Source of the DNA: Bacteroidales bacterium
GTDB taxonomy: Bacteria; Bacteroidota; Bacteroidia; Bacteroidales; Lentimicrobiaceae
Assembly: GCA_016709025.1 (NCBI GenBank)
Contig: JADJEQ010000009.1
Coordinates: forward strand, 124,001-188,000
Length of the DNA: 64,000 nucleotides
Reading direction: 5' to 3'
Shown: piece by piece, positions 49,802 through 60,520 of the stretch
Position numbering within the stretch: position 1 is the stretch's first letter
Layout of the letters: each line of letters starts with the position of its first letter
Notes under the pieces: generated by a model
The model's database searches: none
What the model was told of the DNA's origin: nothing
The model's input: only the letters and a program-made list of their open reading frames with translations
Made by a program: the position numbers and the translations under genes

Positions 49802-52660
49802 ATGAAAAAAAATACGATCTTTCTTCTTTGTTTTTTAGCATATTGTTCATTTGCATTCGGACAGGGTTCAATCCAGGGAATTGTGCGGGATAAGAAGACA
49901 AAAGAAAGTATTGTAGGTGCCAATGTTTACCTGTTAGGAACCACAACCGGTCAATCGACCAATATGGAAGGGTTTTACAAATTAGACAATCTAAAAACCG
50001 GGGTATACAGGGTTGTAGTTTCTTTCATTTCGTACAAAACAGATACGTTGTCATCGGTAAGGGTTCAGGAAGGCAAAACTACCCAGCTTGACTTCTCAAT
50101 CGAGGAGGTTACAACCCAGTTGACCGGAGTAACCATCACGGAACGAAAAAAGACGGATACCGACATATCCATGATTTCGTCAGTTAAACAAAGCAATCAG
50201 ATTGTTGTAGGTGTATCATCGCAGCAGATTGCCAAATCTCAGGACAAGGATGCTTCTGAAGTAATCCGCAGACTGCCCGGGGTGACGATCACCGATGGGC
50301 GCTTTGTGATCGTGCGTGGACTGGTCGAAAGGTACAATTCTGTCTGGTTGAACAATGCACCTGCCCCCAGTACCGAAACTGACAGAAGAGCGTTCTCGTT
50401 TGATGTGATTCCAAGCAATCTTATCAACAATATCCTGATTTACAAGACCCCTGCTCCTGAGATTCCTGCAGATTTTGCCGGTGCCCATATTCAGATTTTT
50501 ACCAAAAATCAGCCTGAAGAGAACAAGATTTCAGCCGGATATACCATGACCTATAATATAGGTACAACTTTTGAGAATTTTAAATACCAGAATAAAAGCA
50601 AGACTGATTGGCTTGGATTTGATAATGGGTTGCATAAACTGCCAGGTAATATTCCAACAACGGAAGAAATGAAAATTCTTCAGGATTATGGCGCAGAAGG
50701 GCTTGACAGTTCTACCATCGCCTACAGGAAAGGTAAAATTACCGAAATTTCGAGGTCATTTAATGACAATGCCGCACTCAATGAAAGAACCGCGTTTCCT
50801 GATCATAAGTTCAATGTGGACTTTACAAAGCTGTTTAAGCCCGGCAATGTTAGCATTGGGAATACTACCAGTATCAGTTACAAAACCATTCATGATTTAG
50901 ATGATATTTACCGTACAGGCATCGAGAACTATTCAGCATCCGGTACTGTCTATTCGGAGCATCTCAACGACAACGTTTATAGCAGTGCTGTCCAGCTTGG
51001 TGCTCTTCATAATTGGTCTGTAGCTTATCGAAAAAATATTTTTGAGTTTCGGAATCTGTTAAATCAGTCTGGGATTTCAAAAATTACTGAACGGTATGGG
51101 GTAAATCATTACCGGGGTGACCAGAAGTTATATAAAACTGATATGGCTTATACAAGCCGGACTATTTATTCAGGAACATTGAGCGGAGATCATAAATTAA
51201 ATGACAATCATAGCTTCAACTGGTTAATGGGTTACTCTTATGCCAATAACAACGAACCCGATCAAACCACAATAACCTATTTTGCACCTGTAAGAAATCA
51301 GGATTCACTCACTTATGAGCCATATCAGCTAGATTACAGTACTTCGGTTAATTCAGGTACGAATTCGAAACTGTTTTCCCGTGTCAGGGAAAATATATAT
51401 ACCGGGGGGCTAAACTATAAATCGGTGCTGAATTTTGGGGATTTCAATCCTGAAATCAAAACAGGAGTATTTTACGAGAACAAGAACCGCACCTTTTTTA
51501 TCCGGCCTTTTGGGATAGTCTGGTCTACACCTTTCTACAACCGGGATTTACTTTACATGCCCATTGACAGTGTATACTATGATCCTAATTTTAATTTTGA
51601 TAATCAGGGAGTTATTTATCGGGAAGATTTCAAGGATACTTATGAATATGATATTGAAAGCAAATTATTTGCCGCTTACCTTTCACTGAAGATTCCGGTT
51701 ACCAGTTTTGTAACGCTGTATGGCGGACTGAGAATGGAAAAATATAACCTTATACTATTGGGCTCTGATGACTATACACCTCAATATCGAAATGAGTCTG
51801 ATACACTCGATTTGTTTCCTTCTGTTTCTTTAACGATTAATTTGAATCCAAAAAATCTTATAAGGCTGGCATATGGTAAAACAATTAACAGGCCTGAATT
51901 CAGGGAGAAAGTCAGGTTTGCATTCTACGATTTTGACGAAAATGTTATTGTGTATGGGAACGATACCCTTAAATCATCTTACATTAATAATTTCGACCTC
52001 AGATATGAATGGTATCCCTCATCCGGAGAGATTATAACCATTGGGGGATTCTATAAACAATTTGACGATCCGATAGAGGCTACCTGGCTTCCGGTTTCCA
52101 GTGGTGGCTGGGACCTCAAATACCTGAATGCGGTGAGGGCAACCAGTCTTGGTGTGGAAATCGATGTCAGGAAAAACCTGAATATATGGGAAGACTATAA
52201 TAACTTACTGAGACATTTTAAAAACCTTACGGTTGTTGCAAATGCATCAATAATCCGCAGCAGGGTCGAGAATGATTCCACCTACCTGTTTCTGCGTGAT
52301 TTGAACCGCTCCATGTTCGGTCAGTCACCGTTTATTGTTAATGCAGGTTTTTACTATCAGTCGGAAAAAGCAGGCCTTTCGGTAAGCCTTTTGTATAATA
52401 TTATAGGTAAAAGAATCCAGGGTGTCGGCACCACCGATACCCCCAATACCTATGAGATGCCGCGCCACAATCTTGACCTGACAATCATCAAACAGGTAAA
52501 CAGGCATCTTCAGTTGAAATTTGGTGCAAAGGACATTTTAAACCAGAAAGTGCTTTATAGCCAGACATTTTCCGCTGAATCGTCCCCTGACCAGGTGATG
52601 GAAATTAAATCATACCGACCGGGCCAATCAATCTCCCTGGGCGTAAATTATGCATTTTAA
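49802..52660 (+). CDS. TonB-dependent receptor with carboxypeptidase-like regulatory domain
   Basis: 952 residues from the ATG at 49802 (MKKNTIFLLCFLAYCSFAFG signal peptide); the ATG at 49784 only adds six residues before it. Residues about 22-110 are a CarboxypepD_reg-like beta domain (GSIQGIVRDKKTKESIVGAN). The plug follows, about 125-240 (DASEVIRRLPGVTITDGRFV), then a beta barrel ending NYAF with the terminal Phe expected for outer-membrane insertion. There is no SusD partner, so it is not a classical SusCD pair. The cohesin/T9SS gene begins 20 bases downstream and is likely co-transcribed. Its ligand is unknown. Confidence 0.88.
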   Translation: MKKNTIFLLCFLAYCSFAFGQGSIQGIVRDKKTKESIVGANVYLLGTTTGQSTNMEGFYKLDNLKTGVYRVVVSFISYKTDTLSSVRVQEGKTTQLDFSIEEVTTQLTGVTITERKKTDTDISMISSVKQSNQIVVGVSSQQIAKSQDKDASEVIRRLPGVTITDGRFVIVRGLVERYNSVWLNNAPAPSTETDRRAFSFDVIPSNLINNILIYKTPAPEIPADFAGAHIQIFTKNQPEENKISAGYTMTYNIGTTFENFKYQNKSKTDWLGFDNGLHKLPGNIPTTEEMKILQDYGAEGLDSSTIAYRKGKITEISRSFNDNAALNERTAFPDHKFNVDFTKLFKPGNVSIGNTTSISYKTIHDLDDIYRTGIENYSASGTVYSEHLNDNVYSSAVQLGALHNWSVAYRKNIFEFRNLLNQSGISKITERYGVNHYRGDQKLYKTDMAYTSRTIYSGTLSGDHKLNDNHSFNWLMGYSYANNNEPDQTTITYFAPVRNQDSLTYEPYQLDYSTSVNSGTNSKLFSRVRENIYTGGLNYKSVLNFGDFNPEIKTGVFYENKNRTFFIRPFGIVWSTPFYNRDLLYMPIDSVYYDPNFNFDNQGVIYREDFKDTYEYDIESKLFAAYLSLKIPVTSFVTLYGGLRMEKYNLILLGSDDYTPQYRNESDTLDLFPSVSLTINLNPKNLIRLAYGKTINRPEFREKVRFAFYDFDENVIVYGNDTLKSSYINNFDLRYEWYPSSGEIITIGGFYKQFDDPIEATWLPVSSGGWDLKYLNAVRATSLGVEIDVRKNLNIWEDYNNLLRHFKNLTVVANASIIRSRVENDSTYLFLRDLNRSMFGQSPFIVNAGFYYQSEKAGLSVSLLYNIIGKRIQGVGTTDTPNTYEMPRHNLDLTIIKQVNRHLQLKFGAKDILNQKVLYSQTFSAESSPDQVMEIKSYRPGQSISLGVNYAF

Positions 52661-52680
52661 AGAATTTTTAAAACCCTTAC

Positions 52681-54747
52681 ATGAAAAAACTACTTCTTGG
52701 TCTTATATTGATTGCTTTCGTTTTTAGCCTGAAAGCACAGATGATAAACGTGAGTGTACCTGTATTAACTGCCAATCCTGGTGATGTTATCAATGTACCT
52801 GTTACCCTTATGTCGGGTGCAAGTAGTTCAGGCACACCCATAGGAGCCTGCGATCTTAATATTAATTATGATGATGAGGTTCTCACATTTATCGGGTTGG
52901 CTAATTTCTATTCAGGCATGCCCGCCGGTGAATGGGTATATTCGGGCAATATCAGTATTGTTGCGGCCAACTGGATTGACGCGGCTTTGCTGACAGAAGC
53001 AGTACCTGATGGTACGGTACTTTTTGATATGCAGTTTACCTACAACGGTGGCAATTCTCCCCTTGTTTTCAGTAAAAATGAATTTTATGATTCGGAATAT
53101 TCACTGATTCCTACAACCACCATCGACGGTGCAGTAAATTCAAACATTGTTTTGCACGATGTAACATTTAGTGTCGATATGTCCCGTGAAGATGTTTCTC
53201 CATCGGGTGTGCACCTTGCCGGAAGTTTTAACAACTGGGATTATACGGTAAACCCAATGACCAACGATGGAACCGGTATTTTTTCTGCAACTATGCAACT
53301 CGAGGAGAATAGCACTCATACTTTCCGTTTTGTGAATGGTAACGATGCTTCCGGACTTGAAGATGTACCAGCCGGATGTGGTGTTATAAACGGTTCAGGA
53401 GAGTATGAAAGAGCGCTTTCTGTAGGTTCAGAACCTATTCTGCTCGACAGCGTCTGTTTCAGCCGTTGCGAAATCTGTCCACCACTACATGCTATTACTT
53501 TCAGGGTCGACATGATCAATGAAGATGTATCTGTCAATGGGATGCATCTGGCAGGATCCTTCAATAACTGGAGTTACAATTCAACTCAAATGTTACTTAC
53601 CGGAGCAGGGGCTGTTTACGAAGTTACACTTCAATTGGAAGAAGGCACTTATTCTGAGTATAAATTTATTAACGGAAATGCAGTTGGCGATGCTGAAATT
53701 GTTCCTTCCGGCTGTTCGAACAATGGGAACCGCTATTTTACGGTACCTGTAACCAACCTTAACCTCGATGCTATCTGTTTTAGTGAATGTGTCGAATGCG
53801 GAAGTCTTCCTGAGTTTTTCGACCTCACTTTCCTTGTGGATATGAAAAACGAAACAGTATCGCCTGAAGGCATTCACATTGCCGGTTCTTTTCAGGGATG
53901 GCTGCCGGGAACAACTGAAATGACAGACGAAGGAAATTATATTTATTCTTATTCGCTCACACTTTTGGAAGGATCATCCGTAGAATATCGATTTGTTAAC
54001 GGCAATGATGCTTCCGGCTATGAAATTGTACCGGCTGAATGCAATACAAATGGAAACAGGTTTTTTAACACAATATCTGCAGATACAATTTTACCAGTTG
54101 TTTGTTTTTCTGCCTGCGATACCTGTCAGCAACCTGAAATAATGGTTACATTCAGGGTAGATCTATCAGGTGAAGGAATTGTAATTTCACCGGATGGGGT
54201 TCATCTGGCAGGTTCTTTTCAGGGTTGGGACCCAGATTCAACACCAATGACAGAAGGCGATTTCAATATTTTCAGTGCTACATTATCATTGCCGGTTGGT
54301 TCATACCAGGAGTTTAGATTTGTAAACGGGAATTCAGCTTCAGGTTATGAAATTGTACCTTTCGACTGTGCTGTAGGCGATCATCGTTATTTGACAGTAC
54401 CTGATCAGAACATAGTGCTTACGGAGGTTTGCTTTGCTTCCTGTGAACCTTGCCCTACCGATGTTGCTCTTATAGACCCTGCAAAACCCGGATTGAATAT
54501 TTTTCCTAACCCGGCCAAAGAAGAAATAAATATAAGTTTCGAGGTAAGTGAGCTCAGCTCAATTTCAATTTCGGTTTTTAATTTACTGGGTGAAGTTCAG
54601 ACCAGTTTGGTTGAAAAAACTTATATGCCGGGAAGTCAAATAATCAACATATCAACAATGGATTATTTACCAGGCATTTACCTGGTAAATATCAGGAACA
54701 AAACAAACGGACTGCAACTGAGAGAAAAACTGGTAATTGTAAAATAA
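52681..54747 (+). CDS. Cohesin-like T9SS protein with four HLAGSFNNW modules
   Basis: 688 residues. Signal peptide 1-20. Residues 21-155 read as a cohesin: NPGDVINVPVTLM, CDLNINYDDEVLTFIGL, VPDGTVLFDMQF, TTTIDGAVN. Four modules follow at about 159-266, 271-373, 381-483 and 488-592, each with VTF.VDM...VSP.GVHLAGSF..W and RFVNGN, like CBM48/CBM20-type starch-binding E-set domains. Each ends in a Cys cluster (CFSRCEIC type) plus one earlier Cys. A T9SS sorting domain spans 605-688 (GLNIFPNPAKEEINISFEVS, ending LREKLVIVK). Probable surface protein that holds dockerin partners and binds glycan. Operonic with the TonB receptor 20 bases upstream. Confidence 0.8.
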   Translation: MKKLLLGLILIAFVFSLKAQMINVSVPVLTANPGDVINVPVTLMSGASSSGTPIGACDLNINYDDEVLTFIGLANFYSGMPAGEWVYSGNISIVAANWIDAALLTEAVPDGTVLFDMQFTYNGGNSPLVFSKNEFYDSEYSLIPTTTIDGAVNSNIVLHDVTFSVDMSREDVSPSGVHLAGSFNNWDYTVNPMTNDGTGIFSATMQLEENSTHTFRFVNGNDASGLEDVPAGCGVINGSGEYERALSVGSEPILLDSVCFSRCEICPPLHAITFRVDMINEDVSVNGMHLAGSFNNWSYNSTQMLLTGAGAVYEVTLQLEEGTYSEYKFINGNAVGDAEIVPSGCSNNGNRYFTVPVTNLNLDAICFSECVECGSLPEFFDLTFLVDMKNETVSPEGIHIAGSFQGWLPGTTEMTDEGNYIYSYSLTLLEGSSVEYRFVNGNDASGYEIVPAECNTNGNRFFNTISADTILPVVCFSACDTCQQPEIMVTFRVDLSGEGIVISPDGVHLAGSFQGWDPDSTPMTEGDFNIFSATLSLPVGSYQEFRFVNGNSASGYEIVPFDCAVGDHRYLTVPDQNIVLTEVCFASCEPCPTDVALIDPAKPGLNIFPNPAKEEINISFEVSELSSISISVFNLLGEVQTSLVEKTYMPGSQIINISTMDYLPGIYLVNIRNKTNGLQLREKLVIVK

Positions 54748-55345
54748 ACCTGTTAATTCTTTGAAGTTTGTGATTCTTGTTCCCAGTTTCCGGTAACACC
54801 AGATGTTGATAATTTCCAAAAACAAATTTTTGGACATCCAATACCAGTGCACCCGAATCTCTTTATGATGGTTTCGGTGAACAGGAGTATTGTCTTAATT
54901 TAAATGATACCGGTTATTGTATTTTTACAGCCTCCATCTTTATTAATCCATTGCAATAATGAAATAGCTCCGGCTGTCCCGACAAGGAAAAAAATAAAGA
55001 TCTCAATCAATCACATGGTTCTATACGGGCGTAACTAAAAATAATTTTTCTAATAGTTTTATCGTATTTAACGGACAAAGTAATACCTGGTTAAGAATAG
55101 GAAACCATTGTTATTGCATTCTCTTTTGTCCGGTTTATAGAAATTTATATTTATTAAATCGCTAATAAACAAGTATATAAGTTGGCTGTAATCATTTTGT
55201 CAACATTAAAATACCAATTAGTTAACATTCCTTTAATACAAGATTCACCAACATTTAATTTGCCCTTATTGAATGCTTAACATACCAGGTCTAATTTTGA
55301 TTCTCAGAGAAAACCCCATAAACAAATTTTAAACCCAAAACCTTT
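54748..55345. other. 600-bp intergenic region with a promoter at its end
   Basis: AT-rich, no ORF or terminator with a good T-run. The promoter for the next operon is listed separately. Confidence 0.45.
55269..55299 (+). promoter_or_regulatory. Promoter of the dockerin-cohesin operon
   Basis: TTG (55269-55271), a 20-base spacer and TAATTTTG (55292-55299) fit the Bacteroidota consensus and leave a leader of about 40 bases before ATG 55346. Confidence 0.5.
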
Positions 55346-58300
55346 ATGAAAAAAAAATCCATGCTGATTGCCCTTATGTTGTGGGCTTCAATTGCGGGCT
55401 TTGCGCAAATCACAGACCCGTTTTTTGAAAAAACAACTTACATTGGCGCCTTTGGTACCACAGACTGGACCCAGGACTGGACCAACTGGGATCCTCAGAA
55501 CACTGTTTACCCGACCCACAATGCAACCATTGGAAACATCAGTGGTGCAAACAGTGAAATTACTACCGATACCCGTCTTGCTTCAAGCAACTCGCCTGTT
55601 ATTGGTGCCGGCTTATTTACCAACTCCCGCCTTCAGGATCCATTTTTTGAACAGGTTGGTTATGTAGGCGCATTTGGTACTTACGACTGGACAGAGGGCT
55701 GGTCAGAATTTGACCCTCAGAATGCTGTATACCCGGCTACAACCGTTGCAATTCCGGCAGGTCACATCACTACGAATCAGACCTGGACTTCGGGCAACAC
55801 CTACCTTCTTGATGGATGGGTTTATATTGACAATGCTGTAACCCTGACCATTCAGCCCGGAACCATCATTCGCGGTTCAAAGGTTAACCAGGGTGCGCTT
55901 ATTATTGAGCGCGGTGGTAAACTGATTGCCAATGGTACAGTTGATCAGCCGATTGTTTTCACTTCAAATGTTGCTCCCGGATCACGTACCTATGGTGACT
56001 GGGGAGGATTGATCATTTGCGGTCGTTCAGCCGTCAATTTGGCAGGAGGACAGGGTGTTATTGAAGGTGGTGTTGGTTCTGCATTTGGTGGCGGAGCTTC
56101 TCCGGATGTAAATGACAATTCAGGTATCCTTACGTATGTCCGCATCGAATTCCCGGGTATCGCTTTTTCAGCCAACAACGAAATCAATGGTCTTACCCTG
56201 GGTGGTGTTGGTGCAGGAACTACCATTGATTATGTTCAGGTTTCATATAGCGGAGACGACTCCTTTGAATGGTTCGGTGGAACTGTAAATGCGAAACACC
56301 TGATTGCCCTGCGCGGTCTGGATGATGATTTCGATACCGACAATGGTTTTGTAGGAAAAGTTCAGTTTGCTGTTTCATTGCGCGATCCGGCTGTTGCTGA
56401 TATTTCGGAATCAAATGCTTTTGAATCAGACAACAACTCTGCTGGTTCCACAGCTACTCCGATAACCATGCCTGTTTTCTCAAATGTAAGTGTTTTTGGT
56501 CCTGATGTTACAACCGGTACAACCATTAAAACAGCCTCTACCGCAATGGTATGCACCTTCGTCGCAACACTGCATGCAGCATATATAACACTACGATTAG
56601 TGGTTATCCTTATGGCCTCAACCTCGATGGTGTTGCAACCCAAACAAATGCCAACAACAATGTGCTTCAGATTGAGAATGTTTTCCTGACTGGTATGGTT
56701 ACCAATAACTTCAGAGCCCAGTCAACCGGCGCTCCACTTAACTGGACTGCTACCGAAGTTGGAAACTGGTTCAATTCTTCCTCTTCACCTGACCGCAACA
56801 ATGCTACCTATGCAAACAACAGTGATCTTCAGTTGCAGGATCCTTTTAACCTTACGGCTCCCAATTTCCTTGCGGCAAAGACCACCTATAAACTTTATGG
56901 ATGGGTTTACGTTCGCAGTGGCGCAACACTTACTATTGACCCGGGTGTTATCATCCGTGGTGACAAGACTTCAAAAAGTGCTTTGATCATTGAACGTGGC
57001 GGGAAACTGATCGCCAACGGAACCCTCAATGAGCCGATCGTATTTACTTCAGGTGAATCAGCAGGCGCCAGAGGTTATGGCGATTGGGGTGGAATTATTG
57101 TGTGTGGTAATGCTACAGTTAACCTTCCGGGTGGTACCGGCACCATTGAAGGTGGAGTAGGTTCAGTTTTCGGAGGTGGTGCAAGCCCCAACGATGATGA
57201 TAACTCAGGTTCAATCAAATATCTCCGTTCTGAATTTTCTGGTTACGACTTCGCTTCAAACAACGAAATCAATGGTTTGACCATGGGTGGAGTTGGTCGT
57301 GGAACCACCATTGATTATGTACAGATTTCATACAATCAGGATGACTCATATGAATGGTTCGGTGGTACTGTTAACGCAAAACACCTTGTTGCTTTCAGAG
57401 GCAAAGACGATGATTTCGATACAGATAATGGTTACAGTGGTAAAGTGCAGTTTGCCGTTTCCCTTAGGGATCCTGCTGTTGCCGACGTTTCACAGTCCAA
57501 CTCTTTTGAATCTGATAACAACGCCAGTGGTACTCAGGTACTTCCTGAAACAAACGCTACATTCAGCAATGTAAGTAGTTTCGGTCCAAATCCTGCTGCA
57601 AATCCTGGTTACAACAACCTCTTCAGGCGATCGATGCACCTTCGCAGAAATACCCAACTCGATATCCACAATTCAATCTTCCTGGGATGGCCAACAGGTT
57701 TGGACATAGATGGTGCTCTGACCCATGTAAATGCCAACGACAATGACCTGAAAGTTGAGAATTGTTTTATTTCCGGATTCACTGCTGGTTATGCTGCCGG
57801 AAATCCCGGTGCTCCTCTTAACTGGACTGCAACAAATGTTCAGGATTATTTCCAATCGGCTACCCGTAACAACAGCGATACTTATAGCATTGCTGCAGTT
57901 CAGATTGTGGATCCCTTCAACCTTACTTCGCCTAATTTCATGCCCTTGTCATCATCACCGGTATGGGGCAAAGCTGTATGGTCAAGAACCATCAGTGGTA
58001 AATTACTGTACGACAAGCCAACCACCGATGTTCCGGTTTCAAATTCAACAGTATTGCTGAAAAACTCTACCGGCAGTGCTACAGTTTCATCAGCAACCAC
58101 AAACGCAACCGGTGATTATACACTTTATGCAGTAGATGGAAATTACCTTCTCGATGCCGAAGTTAATAAACCAAGGGGCGGACTTTCAGTTGTTGATGTT
58201 GTTAAAGTACGTCAGCATATTGCTTCCCAGATAACCCTTGATGCCCTGTCTCTGACCGCCGGTGATGTTGACCTTAGTGGTGGCGGATTATCAGTATCAG

Positions 58301-58479
58301 TTATTGATGCCGTTACGATGCGCAGGAAACTTTCCAATCAGAATCCGATCCAATGGCAGATCAAAGACTTCGTCTTTCTGAAACCATCAGTATCCATCAG
58401 TGGAAGCGGTGTAATACAGAATATCATTGTACTATCAGGTGGTGATGTTGATAAGAGTTATACCCCTGCAGTTCAATAA
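55346..58479 (+). CDS. Secreted tandem beta-helix protein with type-I-like dockerin (frameshifted)
   Basis: Frames 55346-56689 and one ending at 58479 form one protein of about 1044 residues. The break is in ATTAAAACAGCC (56525-56536): five A instead of four gives TIKNSLYRNGMHLRRN, matching the second repeat (NNLFRRSMHLRRN). Signal peptide (ends AGFAQ), a short duplicated DPFFE..GAFGT.DWT motif, then two long beta-helix repeats (TLTIQPGTIIRGSKVNQGAL and TLTIDPGVIIRGDKTSKSAL, each followed by GYGDWGG-type and DDDFDTDNG segments). The C-terminus has an Ig-like X module (SGKLLYDKPTTDVPVSNST) and a dockerin-like pair (GGLSVVDVVKVRQHI; GDVDLSGGGLSVSVIDAVTM), ending GGDVDKSYTPAVQ as in many Bacteroidota dockerins. 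No T9SS domain. Operon with the cohesin gene 27 bases downstream. Confidence 0.8.
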
Positions 58480-58506
58480 TCAGCAACCATCTCAAAAAAA
58501 GATAAA

Positions 58507-60489
58507 ATGAAAAAGTTTATATTTTCAATAGTAATGGTTCTGGCAGTTTCTATGGGACTGCTTGCCCAGCCAACTTTAACTGTGGGGAACATAACCGGAA
58601 CACCAGGCAATATCGTGAATGTGCCTGTTACCATCAATGGTTGTGATCTTAGCACTGGCGGAATTCCATTGACAGCAATGCAGTTCTTTATTTCATACAA
58701 TAATGTTGTGAGTTTTGTTGGTCTGACCAATTTCTATGCAGGTATGCCTGCTGCTGACTGGGTTTATTCCGGCAATTTCAGCACGATGGCAGCCAACTGG
58801 GTAGAGCCTACATATGCCAATCCACTCAGTATTCCCGATGGCACCGTTCTTTTCGAAATGCAGTTTGCCCCCAATGCCGGAGGAACGGGATCACTTACAT
58901 TCAACGGTGAGAACCAGATGTACGATACCGATTATTCTTTAATACCGTCTGCTGTGTTTATCAATGGCTCTGTGACGGTTCCTCCGTCTCCTGCTGTATC
59001 TGTATGGAACGGAACTGGTGATTGGACGCAGGTTGCCAACTGGAGCAACGGGCTCCCGGGTGCATTAACCAATGTCAGCATTGCAACAGGTACTGTAACT
59101 GCAAGTGTTCCTTCATTTGCTGCAATCCTCACAGTTGAGCCTAACGCTTCATTAACATTAAACAGTCTGATCTCACTTGAGGTTTCCGGATTCATTCTGA
59201 ATTCATCAGCCAACAACGATGCTACCGGTTCTTTCATCAACAATGGTGGTACCCTGACGGTTAATGGAACCAGTAATGTGAAACGTTGGTTGAGCGGTGG
59301 AGAACACCATATTATTTCCAATCCCCTCAGGAATACGATTGAATTAAGCAGCATTATCTATCAGGGAAACCCTGGCTGGATATATCGCTACAATGAACCA
59401 ACCGCTGAATGGGTTAATATGTGGGGTCTGCTTGAAGATGTTTATGTAGGTTATGGTTATCTGCTCAACTACACCAACAATCAGTTACTCTCCTTCATCT
59501 CAACCAATGCACAGCCTTTCAATATAAACTCTACAGTTGCTCCGACGCTGACCTTTTCGAACAGCAATGGATGGAATCTTGTTGGAAATCCTTTCCCTTC
59601 TGCAATCGATTGGCTGGGAAGCGGTTGGACTAAAACCAATATCGACAATGGCATATACTTCTACAATGGGACTGGTTATAGTTCCTTTGTCAATGGTATT
59701 GGTGTAAATGGCGGAACACAATTTATTCCGGCCAGCCAGGGGTTCTTTGTCCATGCAAATGCAGCAAGCCCAAGACTTACCATTCCACGGGCATCTGCAG
59801 TGCACAGCAACCAGCAGTACTACAAAGAGACTGAAGCCACTGATAACATCTTACGTCTTACCCTTTCGGGAAATGGATACAATGATGAAACAGCTATTCG
59901 TTTCGCAAATGAAGCCAGCTCATCATTCGATGTTGATTTCGATGCTTACAAACTCATGTCGCTCAATGTTGAAGTCGGACAGATATATTCAAAAAGTGAT
60001 GCCGATTATTCCATCAACACATTGCCTGAATTAGCTTCTGAAGTTGAGGTACCGGTTTCTGTAATGATCGGGGTAGATGGTGAATATACCATCCATGCCT
60101 CTGATTTGGGCACTTTTTCTGAAAACGTGGCCATTTATCTCGAAGATACTGAGCTCAACACAATAGTTAATCTGAATGATTCCCCTTCCTATTCTTTCAG
60201 CGCTATAGCAGGAACCAGTGATCGCTTCAAAGTGTTGTTCAACACCTCATCCGGAATTAATGATCCGGCTTCAAACGGTTTTGTTTATGCAAGTGGAAAA
60301 AATGTTTTCATCGAAAACCTTGCCGGCGATGCCATGATTTATAACCTGAGCGGACAACTGATTACTTCACAGAGAATTGCAGCTGGAGATATGAACATCA
60401 TCAATCTGCATAACGCCAGTGAAGGAGTTTATGTTGTGAAGGTACTCAACAGCAATGGCAGCATTGTTTCGAAAGTGCTTGTGAAATAA
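58507..60489 (+). CDS. Cohesin-like T9SS protein
   Basis: 660 residues. Signal peptide 1-21; cohesin-like domain 22-157 (TPGNIVNVPVTING, MQFFISYNNVVSFVGLTNFY, IPDGTVLFEMQF, VFINGSVTV). A WNGTGDWTQVANWSNGLPG module at about 167 starts a beta-rich middle, followed by HHIISNPLRN, GWNLVGNPFPSAIDW and VHSNQQYYKET, all shared with the T9SS repeat proteins. The T9SS sorting domain (about 585-660) ends SNGSIVSKVLVK. Middle of a three-gene unit: dockerin beta-helix protein 27 bases before, small Gly-rich protein 31 bases after. The natural reading is that it is the surface receptor for its dockerin neighbour. Confidence 0.82.
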   Translation: MKKFIFSIVMVLAVSMGLLAQPTLTVGNITGTPGNIVNVPVTINGCDLSTGGIPLTAMQFFISYNNVVSFVGLTNFYAGMPAADWVYSGNFSTMAANWVEPTYANPLSIPDGTVLFEMQFAPNAGGTGSLTFNGENQMYDTDYSLIPSAVFINGSVTVPPSPAVSVWNGTGDWTQVANWSNGLPGALTNVSIATGTVTASVPSFAAILTVEPNASLTLNSLISLEVSGFILNSSANNDATGSFINNGGTLTVNGTSNVKRWLSGGEHHIISNPLRNTIELSSIIYQGNPGWIYRYNEPTAEWVNMWGLLEDVYVGYGYLLNYTNNQLLSFISTNAQPFNINSTVAPTLTFSNSNGWNLVGNPFPSAIDWLGSGWTKTNIDNGIYFYNGTGYSSFVNGIGVNGGTQFIPASQGFFVHANAASPRLTIPRASAVHSNQQYYKETEATDNILRLTLSGNGYNDETAIRFANEASSSFDVDFDAYKLMSLNVEVGQIYSKSDADYSINTLPELASEVEVPVSVMIGVDGEYTIHASDLGTFSENVAIYLEDTELNTIVNLNDSPSYSFSAIAGTSDRFKVLFNTSSGINDPASNGFVYASGKNVFIENLAGDAMIYNLSGQLITSQRIAAGDMNIINLHNASEGVYVVKVLNSNGSIVSKVLVK

Positions 60490-60520
60490 TCAATCCGTAA
60501 ACAAAGAAAAAATTGATATC

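Noticed and set aside
49588..49893. 101-residue ORF before the TonB receptor
   Set aside because: No protein-like features and overlaps the receptor's start in another frame.
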